A DNA stretch of 64,000 nucleotides from Hyphomicrobiales bacterium (GCA_900468065.1 UBTA01000017.1:1-64000); one strand, 5' to 3'; positions 38,034 through 46,562 are shown, counted from the first letter of the stretch. Translations and numbers: made by a program. The notes: a model not told the origin generated them from the sequence alone.

Positions 38034-38057
38034 AATGATGGGCTGTTCGAAGAAGGC

Positions 38058-39980
38058 TTATGCAGACTTCTTGCGGTCGTCCTCGTCTTTGACTTCTTCA
38101 TAGTCGGCATCGACGATGTCGCTGTCACGGGCCGCATCAGCCTGTGCATCGGCATTGGCCGCTTCAGTCTGCTGCGATTCGTACATCGCCTGGCCAAGCT
38201 TCATCGAAGCTTCGAGAAGCGTCTGAGTCTTGGTCTTGATGTCTTCAGCATCCGGCTCGGAGGCTTCCACAGCAGTCTTCAGCGCAGCGATCGCATCGGA
38301 GATCGCGGTGCGTTCAACTTCCGTGACCTTGTCACCGAATTCCTTCAGCGACTTTTCCGACGAATGAATCAGGCTTTCGGCCTGGTTCTTCGCTTCGACG
38401 CCTTCGCGGCGCTTCTTGTCGCTCTCGGCATTGGCCTCGGCATCCTTGACCATCTTCTCGATATCCGCGTCGGACAGACCGCCCGATGCCTGGATCCGGA
38501 TCTGGTGTTCCTTGCCGGTGCCCTTGTCCTTGGCAGAAACCTGGACAATGCCGTTGGCGTCGATATCGAAGGTGACTTCGATCTGCGGAACGCCACGTGG
38601 TGCCGGCGGAATACCGACCAGGTCGAACTGGCCAAGCAGCTTGTTGTCCTGGGCCATTTCGCGCTCGCCTTGGCTGACGCGGATGGTTACGGCATTCTGG
38701 CTGTCTTCGGCCGTCGAGAAGGTCTGCGACTTCTTCGTCGGGATCGTTGTGTTGCGCTCGATCAGACGGGTGAACACGCCACCGAGTGTTTCGATGCCGA
38801 GCGACAGCGGGGTCACGTCGAGCAGCAGAACGTCCTTGACATCGCCCTGCAGAACGCCGGCCTGGATGGCGGCGCCCATGGCAACCACTTCATCCGGGTT
38901 GACACCCTTGTGCGGCTCCTTGCCGAACAGCTGCTTGACGACTTCCTGTACCTTCGGCATGCGGCTCATGCCACCGACCAGAACGACTTCGTCGATCTCG
39001 GCAGCGGTAACGCCGGCATCCTTGAGAGCTGCCTTGCACGGTGCAACGGTGCGCTGAACCAGCTCATCAACCAGGCTTTCGAACTTGGCGCGCGACAGCT
39101 TCATGGTCAGGTGCTTCGGACCGGTGGCATCCGCCGTGATGAACGGCAGGTTGATTTCGGTCTGCTGCGACGAGGACAGTTCGATCTTGGCCTTTTCGGC
39201 AGCTTCCTTGAGGCGCTGCAGAGCGAGCTTGTCGTTCTTCAGGTCGATGCCCTGGTCCTTCTTGAACTCAGCTGCGAGATATTCGACCAGACGCATGTCG
39301 AAGTCTTCACCACCGAGGAAGGTGTCGCCGTTGGTCGACTTCACTTCGAAGACGCCGTCGCCGATTTCGAGAACCGAGATATCGAACGTACCACCACCCA
39401 AGTCGTAAACGGCGATGGTCTTGCCGTCCTTCTTGTCAAGGCCGTAGGCAAGCGCTGCTGCGGTCGGCTCGTTGATGATGCGCAGGACTTCAAGACCGGC
39501 GATGCGGCCGGCATCCTTGGTTGCCTGGCGCTGCGCGTCGTTGAAGTAAGCCGGAACGGTGATGACGGCCTGCGTGACCTTTTCACCGAGATAGGATTCT
39601 GCGGTTTCCTTCATCTTCTGAAGGATCATGGCGGAGATCTGCGACGGGGAATAACCCTTGCCCTGCGCTTCGACCCATGCGTCGCCATTGTCGCCCTTGA
39701 CGATCTTGTAAGGAACGAGGGCCTTGTCCTTTTCGACGAACTTGTCGTCGTAACGGCGGCCGATCAGGCGCTTGACGGCAAACAGCGTGTTTTCCGGATT
39801 GGTGACAGCCTGACGCTTGGCCGGCTGGCCGGTCAGACGCTCGCCATCGTCGTTGAATGCAACGATCGACGGCGTGGTGCGTGCACCTTCCGCATTCTCA
39901 ATGACCTTCGCGTCCTTGCCGTCCATGACGGAGACGCAGGAGTTGGTCGTTCCCAAGTCAATACCGATTACTTTAGCCAT
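38058..39980 (-). CDS. dnaK: Chaperone protein DnaK
   Basis: This is a 640-aa Hsp70. The ATPase domain begins [21 protein letters not shown] and contains [16 protein letters not shown] and the phosphate loop [15 protein letters not shown]. The linker [16 protein letters not shown] leads into the substrate-binding domain. The tail [13 protein letters not shown] is the charged lid end. It folds nascent and heat-damaged proteins with DnaJ and GrpE. It is transcribed alone from the RpoH-type promoter at 40092-40120. Confidence 0.98.
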   Translation of the reverse strand: MAKVIGIDLGTTNSCVSVMDGKDAKVIENAEGARTTPSIVAFNDDGERLTGQPAKRQAVTNPENTLFAVKRLIGRRYDDKFVEKDKALVPYKIVKGDNGDAWVEAQGKGYSPSQISAMILQKMKETAESYLGEKVTQAVITVPAYFNDAQRQATKDAGRIAGLEVLRIINEPTAAALAYGLDKKDGKTIAVYDLGGGTFDISVLEIGDGVFEVKSTNGDTFLGGEDFDMRLVEYLAAEFKKDQGIDLKNDKLALQRLKEAAEKAKIELSSSQQTEINLPFITADATGPKHLTMKLSRAKFESLVDELVQRTVAPCKAALKDAGVTAAEIDEVVLVGGMSRMPKVQEVVKQLFGKEPHKGVNPDEVVAMGAAIQAGVLQGDVKDVLLLDVTPLSLGIETLGGVFTRLIERNTTIPTKKSQTFSTAEDSQNAVTIRVSQGEREMAQDNKLLGQFDLVGIPPAPRGVPQIEVTFDIDANGIVQVSAKDKGTGKEHQIRIQASGGLSDADIEKMVKDAEANAESDKKRREGVEAKNQAESLIHSSEKSLKEFGDKVTEVERTAISDAIAALKTAVEASEPDAEDIKTKTQTLLEASMKLGQAMYESQQTEAANADAQADAARDSDIVDADYEEVKDEDDRKKSA

Positions 39981-40091
39981 GTCGTTCTCTCCTTGCAGCG
40001 GACTGTCAGAACCCGGTCAGGCATTCATGCGACAGCCCCTAACGGGATGGTCTGTGGAATATTCGCAGCGATAGCTACGGTGATGGGGCGT

Positions 40092-40120
40092 ATATAAGGA
40101 CCAGTGTTTCGGACTGCAAG
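40092..40120 (-). promoter_or_regulatory. RpoH (sigma-32)-type heat-shock promoter of dnaK
   Basis: On the minus strand a -35 CTTG is followed after 18 nt by CTTATAT. This matches the alphaproteobacterial heat-shock consensus CTTG-N17/18-CYTATNT. It lies about 110 nt before the dnaK start codon, leaving a long 5' leader. Confidence 0.8.
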
Positions 40121-40126
40121 GCATGA

Positions 40127-40273
40127 GAACGCCACGAAGCCGAGGAAATCAACGTCTATTATGACGAAGCATCGCGCGCCGTTACCGAAATCAGCAATCC
40201 TCTCTTGAAGGCGATTGCGGTTCCCGCTCCAGAACAGCGGGGACGTTCAGCAGACATGGCGGTATCGACGTGA
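40127..40273 (+). pseudogene. Possible decayed coding remnant upstream of the toxin gene
   Basis: An open frame with coding-like codon choice reads EEINVYYDEASRAVTEISN..PLLKAIAVPAPEQRG and stops at 40271. It has no start codon with a ribosome site, and its 5' end runs into the dnaK promoter region. It could be the 3' remnant of a gene displaced when the island formed. I cannot match it to a family; it may also be chance. Confidence 0.25.
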
Positions 40274-40313
40274 TCGTCTGCTGCGGAAAAATCACCGCAT
40301 GTTCATTGGGTTG

Positions 40314-40345
40314 ACCGGAAAATAAGTGTTTCGCCGGTTTTTTTC
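40314..40345 (+). terminator. Possible terminator before the toxin gene
   Basis: ACCGGAAA and TTTCGCCGGT pair imperfectly around a short loop and are followed by seven T. It would end transcripts coming from the remnant at 40127 and insulate the toxin gene. Confidence 0.45.
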
Positions 40346-40409
40346 CAGCCTGAATTTATCCCCGTCGCTTCTCTACCACGCACAATTGTCCGACTGAATT
40401 GAAAGGCGG

Positions 40410-41141
40410 ATGGCGTGGCCAATGATTTCGACAGAACCGGCAGACCTGAGCCTGCCAAAACTGAGCTACCGGCAGGCGGCGATGGCCGTCGAAATTCGAG
40501 CGCTGACCTTATGCCTAGAATGGAAGGCCGGTTTTCGCCCCGAGCAGCCGCGGGTGCCAGCCGGCAATCCCGACGGCGGGCAATGGGCCGGAGACGGTTC
40601 CGACAGCCGGCCGATCCGCGTCAACCGCCGCGGACCTCGTGGCGCGGGACAAGTCCGTATTCTTGGACGATGGCAGCCCGTCACGCCTGGGCAGGAAGCG
40701 CGGCTGGCGGTCAGTATCGGCCGGATGCAGGAGGCGTTACGCGCCGTTCAAAGACGTGACCCGAACTGGCGGCCGACCCCGCAAGCCTACGAGACGGTCG
40801 AGGGGCTGATACGCGCCAATGAATCTGTAGCACAGGAGGCGATGCTCCGCGCGCTACAGTTGAGGCTGCCGCGGACCGGCATCGGACCCTTTGCAAAGGA
40901 GTGGATTGCGGCGCCAGCAACCAACAGGCGGCTGACCAGGAGGGAACAGGCGGAAATTGATCGCATCGGCCGTACCTACGGATGCCACTGGTGTGGTACA
41001 AAGATGCCGGGAACTCCGAGGGGACAGTTCGTAGGCGACCATCAGGTTCCAAAATCAGTCGGCAAACCAAGCAGGATTTATCCACATTGTTGGTGGTGCA
41101 GTAATTCGCAGGGCGGACTTTTATCGAAGAGGAGACTTTGA
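40410..41141 (+). CDS. Putative polymorphic nuclease toxin, HNH-like C-terminal domain
   Basis: This is a 243-aa protein. Residues 20-60 contain a rhizobial-type N-terminal block (AVEIRALTLCLEWKAGFRP, then RVPAGNPDGGQW at 48-59) seen in front of varied C-terminal domains. The C-terminal domain (about 185-243) has two Cys pairs, C192-x2-C195 and C227-x2-C230, with Asp210-His211 between them, a layout of zinc-stabilised HNH/treble-clef nucleases. No signal peptide, membrane helix or known secretion domain is seen. Four paralogous small genes follow at once, the first 4 nt away, so a toxin-immunity role is inferred from context. The first ATG has AAAGG 4 nt before it; an ATG 12 nt later is an alternative. 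The nuclease activity is a prediction. Confidence 0.7.
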   Translation: MAWPMISTEPADLSLPKLSYRQAAMAVEIRALTLCLEWKAGFRPEQPRVPAGNPDGGQWAGDGSDSRPIRVNRRGPRGAGQVRILGRWQPVTPGQEARLAVSIGRMQEALRAVQRRDPNWRPTPQAYETVEGLIRANESVAQEAMLRALQLRLPRTGIGPFAKEWIAAPATNRRLTRREQAEIDRIGRTYGCHWCGTKMPGTPRGQFVGDHQVPKSVGKPSRIYPHCWWCSNSQGGLLSKRRL

Positions 41142-41145
41142 CGCC

Positions 41146-41514
41146 ATGACAGTGCAACACCTGTCGATCGCCCCGGAATATGTGAGCTTTTACGTTGCGG
41201 GTCGTCGCAATGTCGACATCCCAGTTCATATGGATCGACAAGGCGTCTTTGTTTCCGATGACTGCGTCAACATTCCAGCTTATTACTGGAGCGACGGAGA
41301 TACGCATGTGACACTCGGACCATATGCTGAGGTTGCAGAAACAAAGGAACCAAATTCCGACAGCATACTGAACACGCCGAACCAAGAGCTTATTCTATTT
41401 GACGCGAACGAGCCCCAATTCGCCATCGCGCGCGTGCCATCCGTAAAAACCCGTATTCGAGTTTGGATGGATCACCCGATCGAGCCGTCAAATGTCGTTA
41501 TCGCCTGGGGTTAA
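41146..41514 (+). CDS. Putative immunity protein, copy 1
   Basis: This 122-aa protein of unrecognised family is the likely cognate immunity protein of the toxin that ends 4 nt upstream. It reads as a beta-rich single domain. Blocks shared by all four copies are APEYVSFYVAGRRNV, PVHMDRQG, YYWSDGDTHVTLGP, ILNTPNQELILFDA and KTRIRVWMDHPIEP, ending in VIAWG. It has no signal peptide and is acidic. An AGGAGA inside the toxin 3' end serves as ribosome site, so translation is coupled to the toxin. The immunity role is inferred from position and tandem duplication. Confidence 0.7.
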   Translation: MTVQHLSIAPEYVSFYVAGRRNVDIPVHMDRQGVFVSDDCVNIPAYYWSDGDTHVTLGPYAEVAETKEPNSDSILNTPNQELILFDANEPQFAIARVPSVKTRIRVWMDHPIEPSNVVIAWG

Positions 41515-41551
41515 GTGACGGTAGCGGGCCGAACGAGCGCTGTTGCCGGAG

Positions 41552-41607
41552 CATTGCTGGCCGTGCGTCAATCACAAGGCGGGCTGATATCTCAAGGAAG
41601 GTGCTAA
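41552..41607 (+). pseudogene. Remnant of a toxin 3' end before immunity copy 2
   Basis: The spacer retains the toxin tail in decayed form: CAT TGC TGG CCG TGC gives HCWPC in one frame (toxin HCWWC), and after a one-base slip the other frame reads RQSQGGLISQGRC and stop (toxin NSQGGLLSKRRL and stop). The remnant stop lies 3 nt before the copy 2 ATG, as in an intact toxin-immunity junction. Confidence 0.7.
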
Positions 41608-41610
41608 TTG

Positions 41611-41979
41611 ATGCCCGTAAAGAAACTCACAATAGCCCCTGAATATCTCAGCATCTATGTTGCAGGTCGTCGCAACGTCAAAATTCCTCTTCATATGGAC
41701 AGACGGGGAATATTTTCCTCACCTGACTGCATCAACGTTCCTGCGCTCTACTGGAACGACGGAGACACCTCTGTGACATTCGGACCGATTTTAGAAATTA
41801 CGGAAACGAGAGAGCCGGATTTCGATGGAATTCTGAACACTCCCAATAACGAATTGATTTTATTTGATGCAATCGAGCCTGAATTCGCCAGTACACACGT
41901 GCCTTCCCAAAAAACACGTATCCGAATCTGGATCGACCATCCCAGCGAGCCCGAAAATGTTACCATCGCATGGGGTTAA
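41611..41979 (+). CDS. Putative orphan immunity protein, copy 2
   Basis: This is a 122-aa paralogue of copy 1 with the same length and all shared blocks (APEYLSIYVAGRRNV, LHMDRRGIF, LYWNDGDTSVTFGP, ILNTPNNELILFDA, KTRIRIWIDHP). It differs mainly at residues 2-5, 36-40, 62-70 and 88-96, which may set specificity. Codons are more AT-rich than in flanking genes. A TTG at 41608 is in frame, but the ATG aligns with the other copies. Its own toxin is reduced to the remnant at 41552. Confidence 0.68.
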   Translation: MPVKKLTIAPEYLSIYVAGRRNVKIPLHMDRRGIFSSPDCINVPALYWNDGDTSVTFGPILEITETREPDFDGILNTPNNELILFDAIEPEFASTHVPSQKTRIRIWIDHPSEPENVTIAWG

Positions 41980-42015
41980 GTAAGGCAGCCAGTTAGATAG
42001 ATACTGCTGCAGAAA

Positions 42016-42075
42016 CATTGCTGATGGTGCAGTCAATCTCAAAGCGGGCTGGTCTCTAACGGGGGTACTAATTAA
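42016..42075 (+). pseudogene. Remnant of a toxin 3' end before immunity copy 3
   Basis: An ungapped match to the toxin tail reads HC, stop, WCSQSQSGLVSN, against HCWWCSNSQGGLLSK in the intact toxin; the stop is a TGG to TGA change. The remnant frame ends in a TAA whose last base is the first base of the copy 3 ATG (TAATG), a translational coupling arrangement. Confidence 0.75.
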
Positions 42076-42443
42076 TGTCCGTAAAGAGAATAACTATCAC
42101 GCCCGAATACTTAAGTATATATGTTGCAGGCCATCGAAAGATTAAAATTCCTTTACATATGGACAAGCAAGGAATATTTTCTTCTCCAGACTGAATCAAT
42201 ATTCCGGCGCTGTATTGGAACGATGGAGATACGCATGTAACATTCGGACCAGCTTCCGAGATTATTAAGGCAGGTCAGCCTGATTTCGACGGTATTTTGA
42301 ATACCGCCAATAAAGAGGTTATCCTCTTTGATGCACTTGAGCCTCAATTTGCTATTGCACAGGTGCCTTCCGAGAAAACACGTATCCGGGTCTGGATGAA
42401 CCATCCCACAAGCCCTGATCAGGTGACTATCGCTTGGGGGTAA
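42075..42443 (+). pseudogene. Immunity copy 3, inactivated by a nonsense codon
   Basis: This is a full-length 123-codon paralogue of the other copies with one internal stop: codon 40 is TGA at 42192-42194, where copies 1, 2 and 4 have TGC/TGT for Cys in the D-C-I/V segment. Downstream the frame is intact to the natural TAA and keeps LYWNDGDTHVTFGP, EVILFDALEPQFA and KTRIRVWMNHP. This indicates a recent single-base inactivation rather than long decay. A sequencing error at this base is possible. Confidence 0.8.
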
Positions 42444-42466
42444 ATAAAGCCGATAGGGTGAAAAAA

Positions 42467-42526
42467 TGTGGCTTGCTGAGGAACGGCAACTCGCAGGGCA
42501 GACTTTCACCAGAAAGGGGATTTTGA
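42467..42526 (+). pseudogene. Remnant of a toxin 3' end before immunity copy 4
   Basis: The spacer frame reads CGLLRNGNSQGRLSPERGF and stop, similar to the toxin end SNSQGGLLSKRRL and stop. The junction TTTTGACGCCATGAC is nearly identical to the toxin/copy 1 junction (CTTTGACGCCATGAC). The upstream Cys-pair region is more eroded here than in the other two remnants. Confidence 0.68.
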
Positions 42527-42530
42527 CGCC

Positions 42531-42899
42531 ATGACCGTGCAGCGGATGTCCATCGCCCCGGAATATGTAAGCTTCTATGTTGCGGGCCGTCGGAATGTTA
42601 GGATTCCAACGCATATGGATCGAAGAGGAGTGCTCTCTTCAAAGGATTGCATTCTCATTCCAGCCTACTATTGGAGCGACGGAGATACCAATGTGACGTT
42701 CGGACCAATTTCAGAAATGACAGGGATAAGAAAAACTGATTTCGACCGGATTCTGAACACCCCCAATAACGAACTTATTTTGTTTGATGCGATCGAGCCT
42801 GAATTCGCCAGTGCACACGTGCCGTCAACGAAAACTCGCATTCGTGTCTGGATAGATCACCCCATCGAGCCGGAAAACGTGGTTATTGCCTGGGGGTAG
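42531..42899 (+). CDS. Putative orphan immunity protein, copy 4
   Basis: This is a 122-aa paralogue closest to copy 1 in its N-terminus and 5' junction (MTVQRMSIAPEYVSFYVAGRRNV) but closer to copy 2 in the middle (ILNTPNNELILFDAIEPEFAS). That suggests recombination between copies. All shared blocks are intact. It ends the array and is convergent with the penicillin-binding protein gene, 19 nt away. Confidence 0.68.
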   Translation: MTVQRMSIAPEYVSFYVAGRRNVRIPTHMDRRGVLSSKDCILIPAYYWSDGDTNVTFGPISEMTGIRKTDFDRILNTPNNELILFDAIEPEFASAHVPSTKTRIRVWIDHPIEPENVVIAWG

Positions 42900-42918
42900 A
42901 TCAAGCCGGTGGTGCGGT

Positions 42919-45162
42919 TCAACCGCCGGTCAGGATGTCGAACAGGGTCGTGCGGCGGGTCGTACCGGTGGTCTCGCCAACATCGGCCGGTGGCGTCAGG
43001 CCGGAATTCGCAGCCTGCGCGGGCTGATCGAAATCCTGTGTGCCAGCCGTCTGTCCGTTGGCGGCGGGTGCTTGCGGAAATTCATCCGCCGCCCCATTGC
43101 CGAACGTGCCGGAGATAACGTCGCCCACACTCTCGGGTGCGGCCTGATTGTCGTCGAATGTCGGCTGGATTCCGGTCGTACCGAAGACCGGTGAAGGCGA
43201 GAGGCCCTCGTGGGCTGCCGTCATGAAATCATGCCAGGCCTTGGCCGGAAGACCGCCGCCAGTGACCTTCTTCATCGACTTGCCGTCATCATTGCCAAAC
43301 CAGACACCGGTGGTGAGGTTGTTGGTGAAGCCAACGAACAGGGCGTCGCGGAAGGATTGTGTCGTGCCCGATTTCCCGGCCGCCTGCCAGCCCTTCAGCC
43401 GGGCAGCCTTGCCGGTGCCATGGTCGATCACGCCCACCATCATCTGGTTCATTTCGCTGACAACAGCGGGATCGAGAACACGGGGCGGATTGTCATAGGT
43501 GTTTTCATAGAGGACGGTGCCATCCGCCGTGGAAATCCGCCGGATTACATGCGGCGTCGCCTTGAAGCCGCCGTTCATGAACGGGGCGTAAGCCGATGTC
43601 AGCTCGACAAGGCTGACCTCCGAGGTTCCGAGCGCGATGGACGCATTAGCCTGCATTTCGGATTCAATACCAAGCCGGCGCGCCAGCTTGATGACATTCT
43701 GCGGGCCTACTTCCATCACCAGCTGGGCGGCAATGGTGTTGAGCGAATTGGCCAGCGCATTGGCCAGCGACACCTCGCCGCGATATTTCTGGTCGTAATT
43801 CTCCGGCGTCCAGTTGCCGATCCGGACCGGCGCATCGTTGCGGATCGACATCGGCGTGCGGCCGATTTCCATGGCTGCAGCGTAGACAAACGGCTTGAAA
43901 GCGGAGCCCGGCTGGCGTTTGGCCTTGACGGCGCGGTCGAACTGGCTGTCGGCATAGTCACGGCCACCGACGAGCGCGCGGATGGCGCCCGTGCCATCGA
44001 TCGACACCAGCGCGGCCTGTGAGACATCCAGCTTCTGCCCCGAGGCATCGAGGCTTGCAGCCAGTGTTTCTTCGGCCTTCTTTTCCAGATTGAGATCGAG
44101 CGTCGTATCGACGATCAGGTCCTGGCTGATCTCGCCGACCATGCCCGGCAGCTGGTCCATGACCATATCTGCGACATAATATTGCGCACCGGACCAGAAG
44201 CTCTTCGCCTTGGTCGGTGTCTGCGACATCGCGGTCTTGATCTCGCTGTCGGTGATAAAGCCTTCCTCGCGCATGGCGCCGAGCACGACCTGGGCCCGCT
44301 CTTCGGCGGCTTTTGGATCACGCGCCGGCGACAGGCGCGACGGCGCCTTCAGGAGCCCCGCGAGCAGCGCCGCCTCGCCAAGATTCACATCCCGGGCGGA
44401 TTTGTTGAAGTAGCGGCGCGAGGCGGCTTCGACGCCATAGGCATTGGAGCCGAAGAAGACCCGGTTCAGATACATCGCAAGAATCTGGTCCTTGGTATAT
44501 TTCTGCTCGAGCCAGACGGAGAGCAGCACCTCCTGCACCTTGCGCTCCAGCGTGCGCTCCGGCGAGAGAAACAGGTTCTTGGCCAGCTGCTGGGTGATTG
44601 TCGAGCCGCCCTGCACCATGCGTCCGGTGGTGACGTTGGTCAGCATTGCCCGCGCCAGGCCGAGCGGATCGACGCCGAAATGCGAATAGAAGCGTCGGTC
44701 TTCGATGGCGATGACCGCCTGCGGGATATAGGGCGACATGTTTTCCAGCGACAGCGCCTCGCCGCCGGTGGCGCCGCGATTGGCAATGATATCGCCGCTG
44801 ACGGACAGGATCTTGACATTGGGCGGCCGGTCCGGAATGGCCCAGGTGGTGGCGCTCGGCATGCGCGATCCGTAATAGAGTACCAGTCCGCCGACGCCGA
44901 TGGCGCCCCAGATTCCGAGAACGACGCACCAGTAGACCAATGACCGGATCAGGCCCGTCAGCCCTCCGCCGCCACGCGAACCGCCACGCCCGCGGGTTTT
45001 CCGCGCGCTGGTCTTCTTCGCTGCAGGCTTGGAACCACCGGATTTCCTGCCCCCGCCACTCACACGTTCGCCGGCGTTCATACGCAGATCGCCGTCATCA
45101 CGACTGCGTCCACCTTCGAAGGAAGGTTCTATCCTCTGCCCTGACGTCCGATTTCCTGCCAT
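42919..45162 (-). CDS. Class A penicillin-binding protein (PBP1-type)
   Basis: This is a 747-aa bifunctional peptidoglycan synthase. A basic, Gly/Ser/Arg-rich cytosolic tail (residues 1-65) precedes one membrane helix (about 70-95). The glycosyltransferase GT51 domain has EDRRFYSHFGVDPLGLARA, QGGSTITQQLAKNLFLSPER and RKVQEVLLSVWLEQ. The transpeptidase has SAFK in RQPGSAFKPFVYA, SLN in ANSLNT and KSGT in GKSGTTQSF. The tail is Pro/Ala-rich. The ATG at 45162 is chosen; a GTG at 45213 is also open and neither has a strong ribosome site. Confidence 0.93.
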   Translation of the reverse strand: MAGNRTSGQRIEPSFEGGRSRDDGDLRMNAGERVSGGGRKSGGSKPAAKKTSARKTRGRGGSRGGGGLTGLIRSLVYWCVVLGIWGAIGVGGLVLYYGSRMPSATTWAIPDRPPNVKILSVSGDIIANRGATGGEALSLENMSPYIPQAVIAIEDRRFYSHFGVDPLGLARAMLTNVTTGRMVQGGSTITQQLAKNLFLSPERTLERKVQEVLLSVWLEQKYTKDQILAMYLNRVFFGSNAYGVEAASRRYFNKSARDVNLGEAALLAGLLKAPSRLSPARDPKAAEERAQVVLGAMREEGFITDSEIKTAMSQTPTKAKSFWSGAQYYVADMVMDQLPGMVGEISQDLIVDTTLDLNLEKKAEETLAASLDASGQKLDVSQAALVSIDGTGAIRALVGGRDYADSQFDRAVKAKRQPGSAFKPFVYAAAMEIGRTPMSIRNDAPVRIGNWTPENYDQKYRGEVSLANALANSLNTIAAQLVMEVGPQNVIKLARRLGIESEMQANASIALGTSEVSLVELTSAYAPFMNGGFKATPHVIRRISTADGTVLYENTYDNPPRVLDPAVVSEMNQMMVGVIDHGTGKAARLKGWQAAGKSGTTQSFRDALFVGFTNNLTTGVWFGNDDGKSMKKVTGGGLPAKAWHDFMTAAHEGLSPSPVFGTTGIQPTFDDNQAAPESVGDVISGTFGNGAADEFPQAPAANGQTAGTQDFDQPAQAANSGLTPPADVGETTGTTRRTTLFDILTGG

Positions 45163-45266
45163 GTCGCGGTGGGTCTGCTCCAGCTGGGCGTTTTGGGGGA
45201 GCGAAGACGGCACCTATACCGCAACGCACGATTTCGCACCGTGCGATGAAGTGTAAATGCGGCGAT

Positions 45267-45282
45267 TTAAGGGGGCGTTAAA
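45267..45282. other. Left attachment site
   Basis: TTAAGGGGGCGTTAAA is repeated exactly at 62383-62398. It lies 51 nt beyond the 3' end of the integrase gene, the usual position for a phage att site. Confidence 0.8.
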
Positions 45283-45332
45283 GACCCACAAACGAAAAAC
45301 GTTGTCGGATCATCAACTTGCCCCCTACGCCG

Positions 45333-46562
45333 TTACCGCTCGTTACCGCTGCCGTTACCCTTCCGTTCTCGGCCGGCGATTCGGGCATCTGCAAAGCGTC
45401 CGGCGGCTTCTTCTGAAGCGCGATCATAGACAGCGCTCGTCGTCTTCGTGCCAGAGTGACCGGCAACCTTTGAGGCGTCATCCGTCGTTGCCCCGGCGGC
45501 ACGTCCCTCTGTGATTCCCGATGCGCGGAGATCGCGAGCCCACGCCTTCGAATCAATGCCGGCAGCTTTACGGTCGTCTGCCCAGCGATCTGTGACAGCA
45601 CGAGCGATGTAAGGCAGGCCGGTGACTTCGGAAACAATGATCGGTCCGATTCGTTTCTCGAGTGGCCAATAGGCCAGTTCCTCCAGAACCATCGGCGCCT
45701 TCATCAGGGGATAGGTCACAGTCTTGCCTGTCGTGCCGTCGGTCTTGGAGGGCTTGAATTTGAGCACCAGATTTTCGTCGATGTGCTCCCATCGAAGACC
45801 GAACCATTTTACATCACGCTGAGCGTCCACGATGTCTGAAATGCCGCCTTTATCGATAGGCCACCATTGCCCCACAACGTCCCACAGGCGCAATGTAGAC
45901 TCATACGCGATGGCATATGCCAAAGCAGACGAACGCCTGCCAGCGGCGTGTGCTGCCTGGCGTGCAGCTATGGCTTCATCGGCGGTGATGACCATTTCGC
46001 GTCTACTGGGCTGAGGCAAGCTTGAGCGAGCGGTTTGCAGGATCTCGCGCAAATCAATGCAGCCGGCGAATCTGCGTAGAATTCCATGCTTCACCGCGGC
46101 CTCTAAAACCGCTCTCGAGGTCGACGCTGCGGCAAGGTGCTTGCCGTTACGGCTCCAAATTTTATGCCAGCGAATCACGTCGATGCCACTAATGGAGTCC
46201 ACGCGCCGCGGCCCGATATGTTCCTCGAGCTTCGCTAGGTAGTGTTTGTATGGAACAAGCGACCCTGGCTTCAACTGATGGAAAGCGCTCTCTTCGTCCC
46301 GCTGGTACACAAGAAGCAACGAGCGAACGGTACCATCAAACAAACTCGGGTCACGCCGATAGCCCGACCGCCACAATAGCATGTCCGCCTGAAGAGCATT
46401 ACACTTCGCCACGAGCATTTCCGGCTGATCGCGGAGGTAATTGAGATTGACGGTCTTTGGCTCATACCCGCGCTTCACGTCCGCCTCGTCTGCGACCCAC
46501 ACAGGGACAACACCAGCGGTTCGCTTGATCCACTTCAGTCCTACTGCCTTAACCTGCTCCAC
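45333..46562 (-). CDS. Tyrosine recombinase (phage integrase)
   Basis: This 409-aa integrase would recombine the 16-bp att repeats. The catalytic domain occupies the C-terminal half. Arg I lies in ESTLRLWDV, and the second box is RDLRASGITEGRAAGATTDDASKVAGHSGTKTT with Arg II and the GHS His position. The nucleophilic Tyr is in TSAVYDRAS. The Arg II box starts with Arg rather than His (RDLR for HxLR), a tolerated variant. The start overlaps the upstream 98-aa gene by 22 nt, so the two are one transcript. Confidence 0.9.
   Translation of the reverse strand: MEQVKAVGLKWIKRTAGVVPVWVADEADVKRGYEPKTVNLNYLRDQPEMLVAKCNALQADMLLWRSGYRRDPSLFDGTVRSLLLVYQRDEESAFHQLKPGSLVPYKHYLAKLEEHIGPRRVDSISGIDVIRWHKIWSRNGKHLAAASTSRAVLEAAVKHGILRRFAGCIDLREILQTARSSLPQPSRREMVITADEAIAARQAAHAAGRRSSALAYAIAYESTLRLWDVVGQWWPIDKGGISDIVDAQRDVKWFGLRWEHIDENLVLKFKPSKTDGTTGKTVTYPLMKAPMVLEELAYWPLEKRIGPIIVSEVTGLPYIARAVTDRWADDRKAAGIDSKAWARDLRASGITEGRAAGATTDDASKVAGHSGTKTTSAVYDRASEEAAGRFADARIAGRERKGNGSGNER

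Noticed and set aside
37938-40097. 719-codon plus-strand open frame antisense to dnaK
   Set aside because: It lies wholly opposite dnaK and its terminator, follows from the strong third-position GC bias of dnaK, and has no ribosome site or recognisable domain.
40415-40759. Alternative frame starting GTG inside the toxin gene
   Set aside because: It is Arg-rich and lacks motifs, whereas the 40410 frame carries the RVPAGNPDGGQW block and the Cys/His domain.
45214-45332. tRNA gene as the integration target
   Set aside because: No cloverleaf or T-loop sequence is visible around the 16-bp repeat; the site is a plain intergenic sequence.
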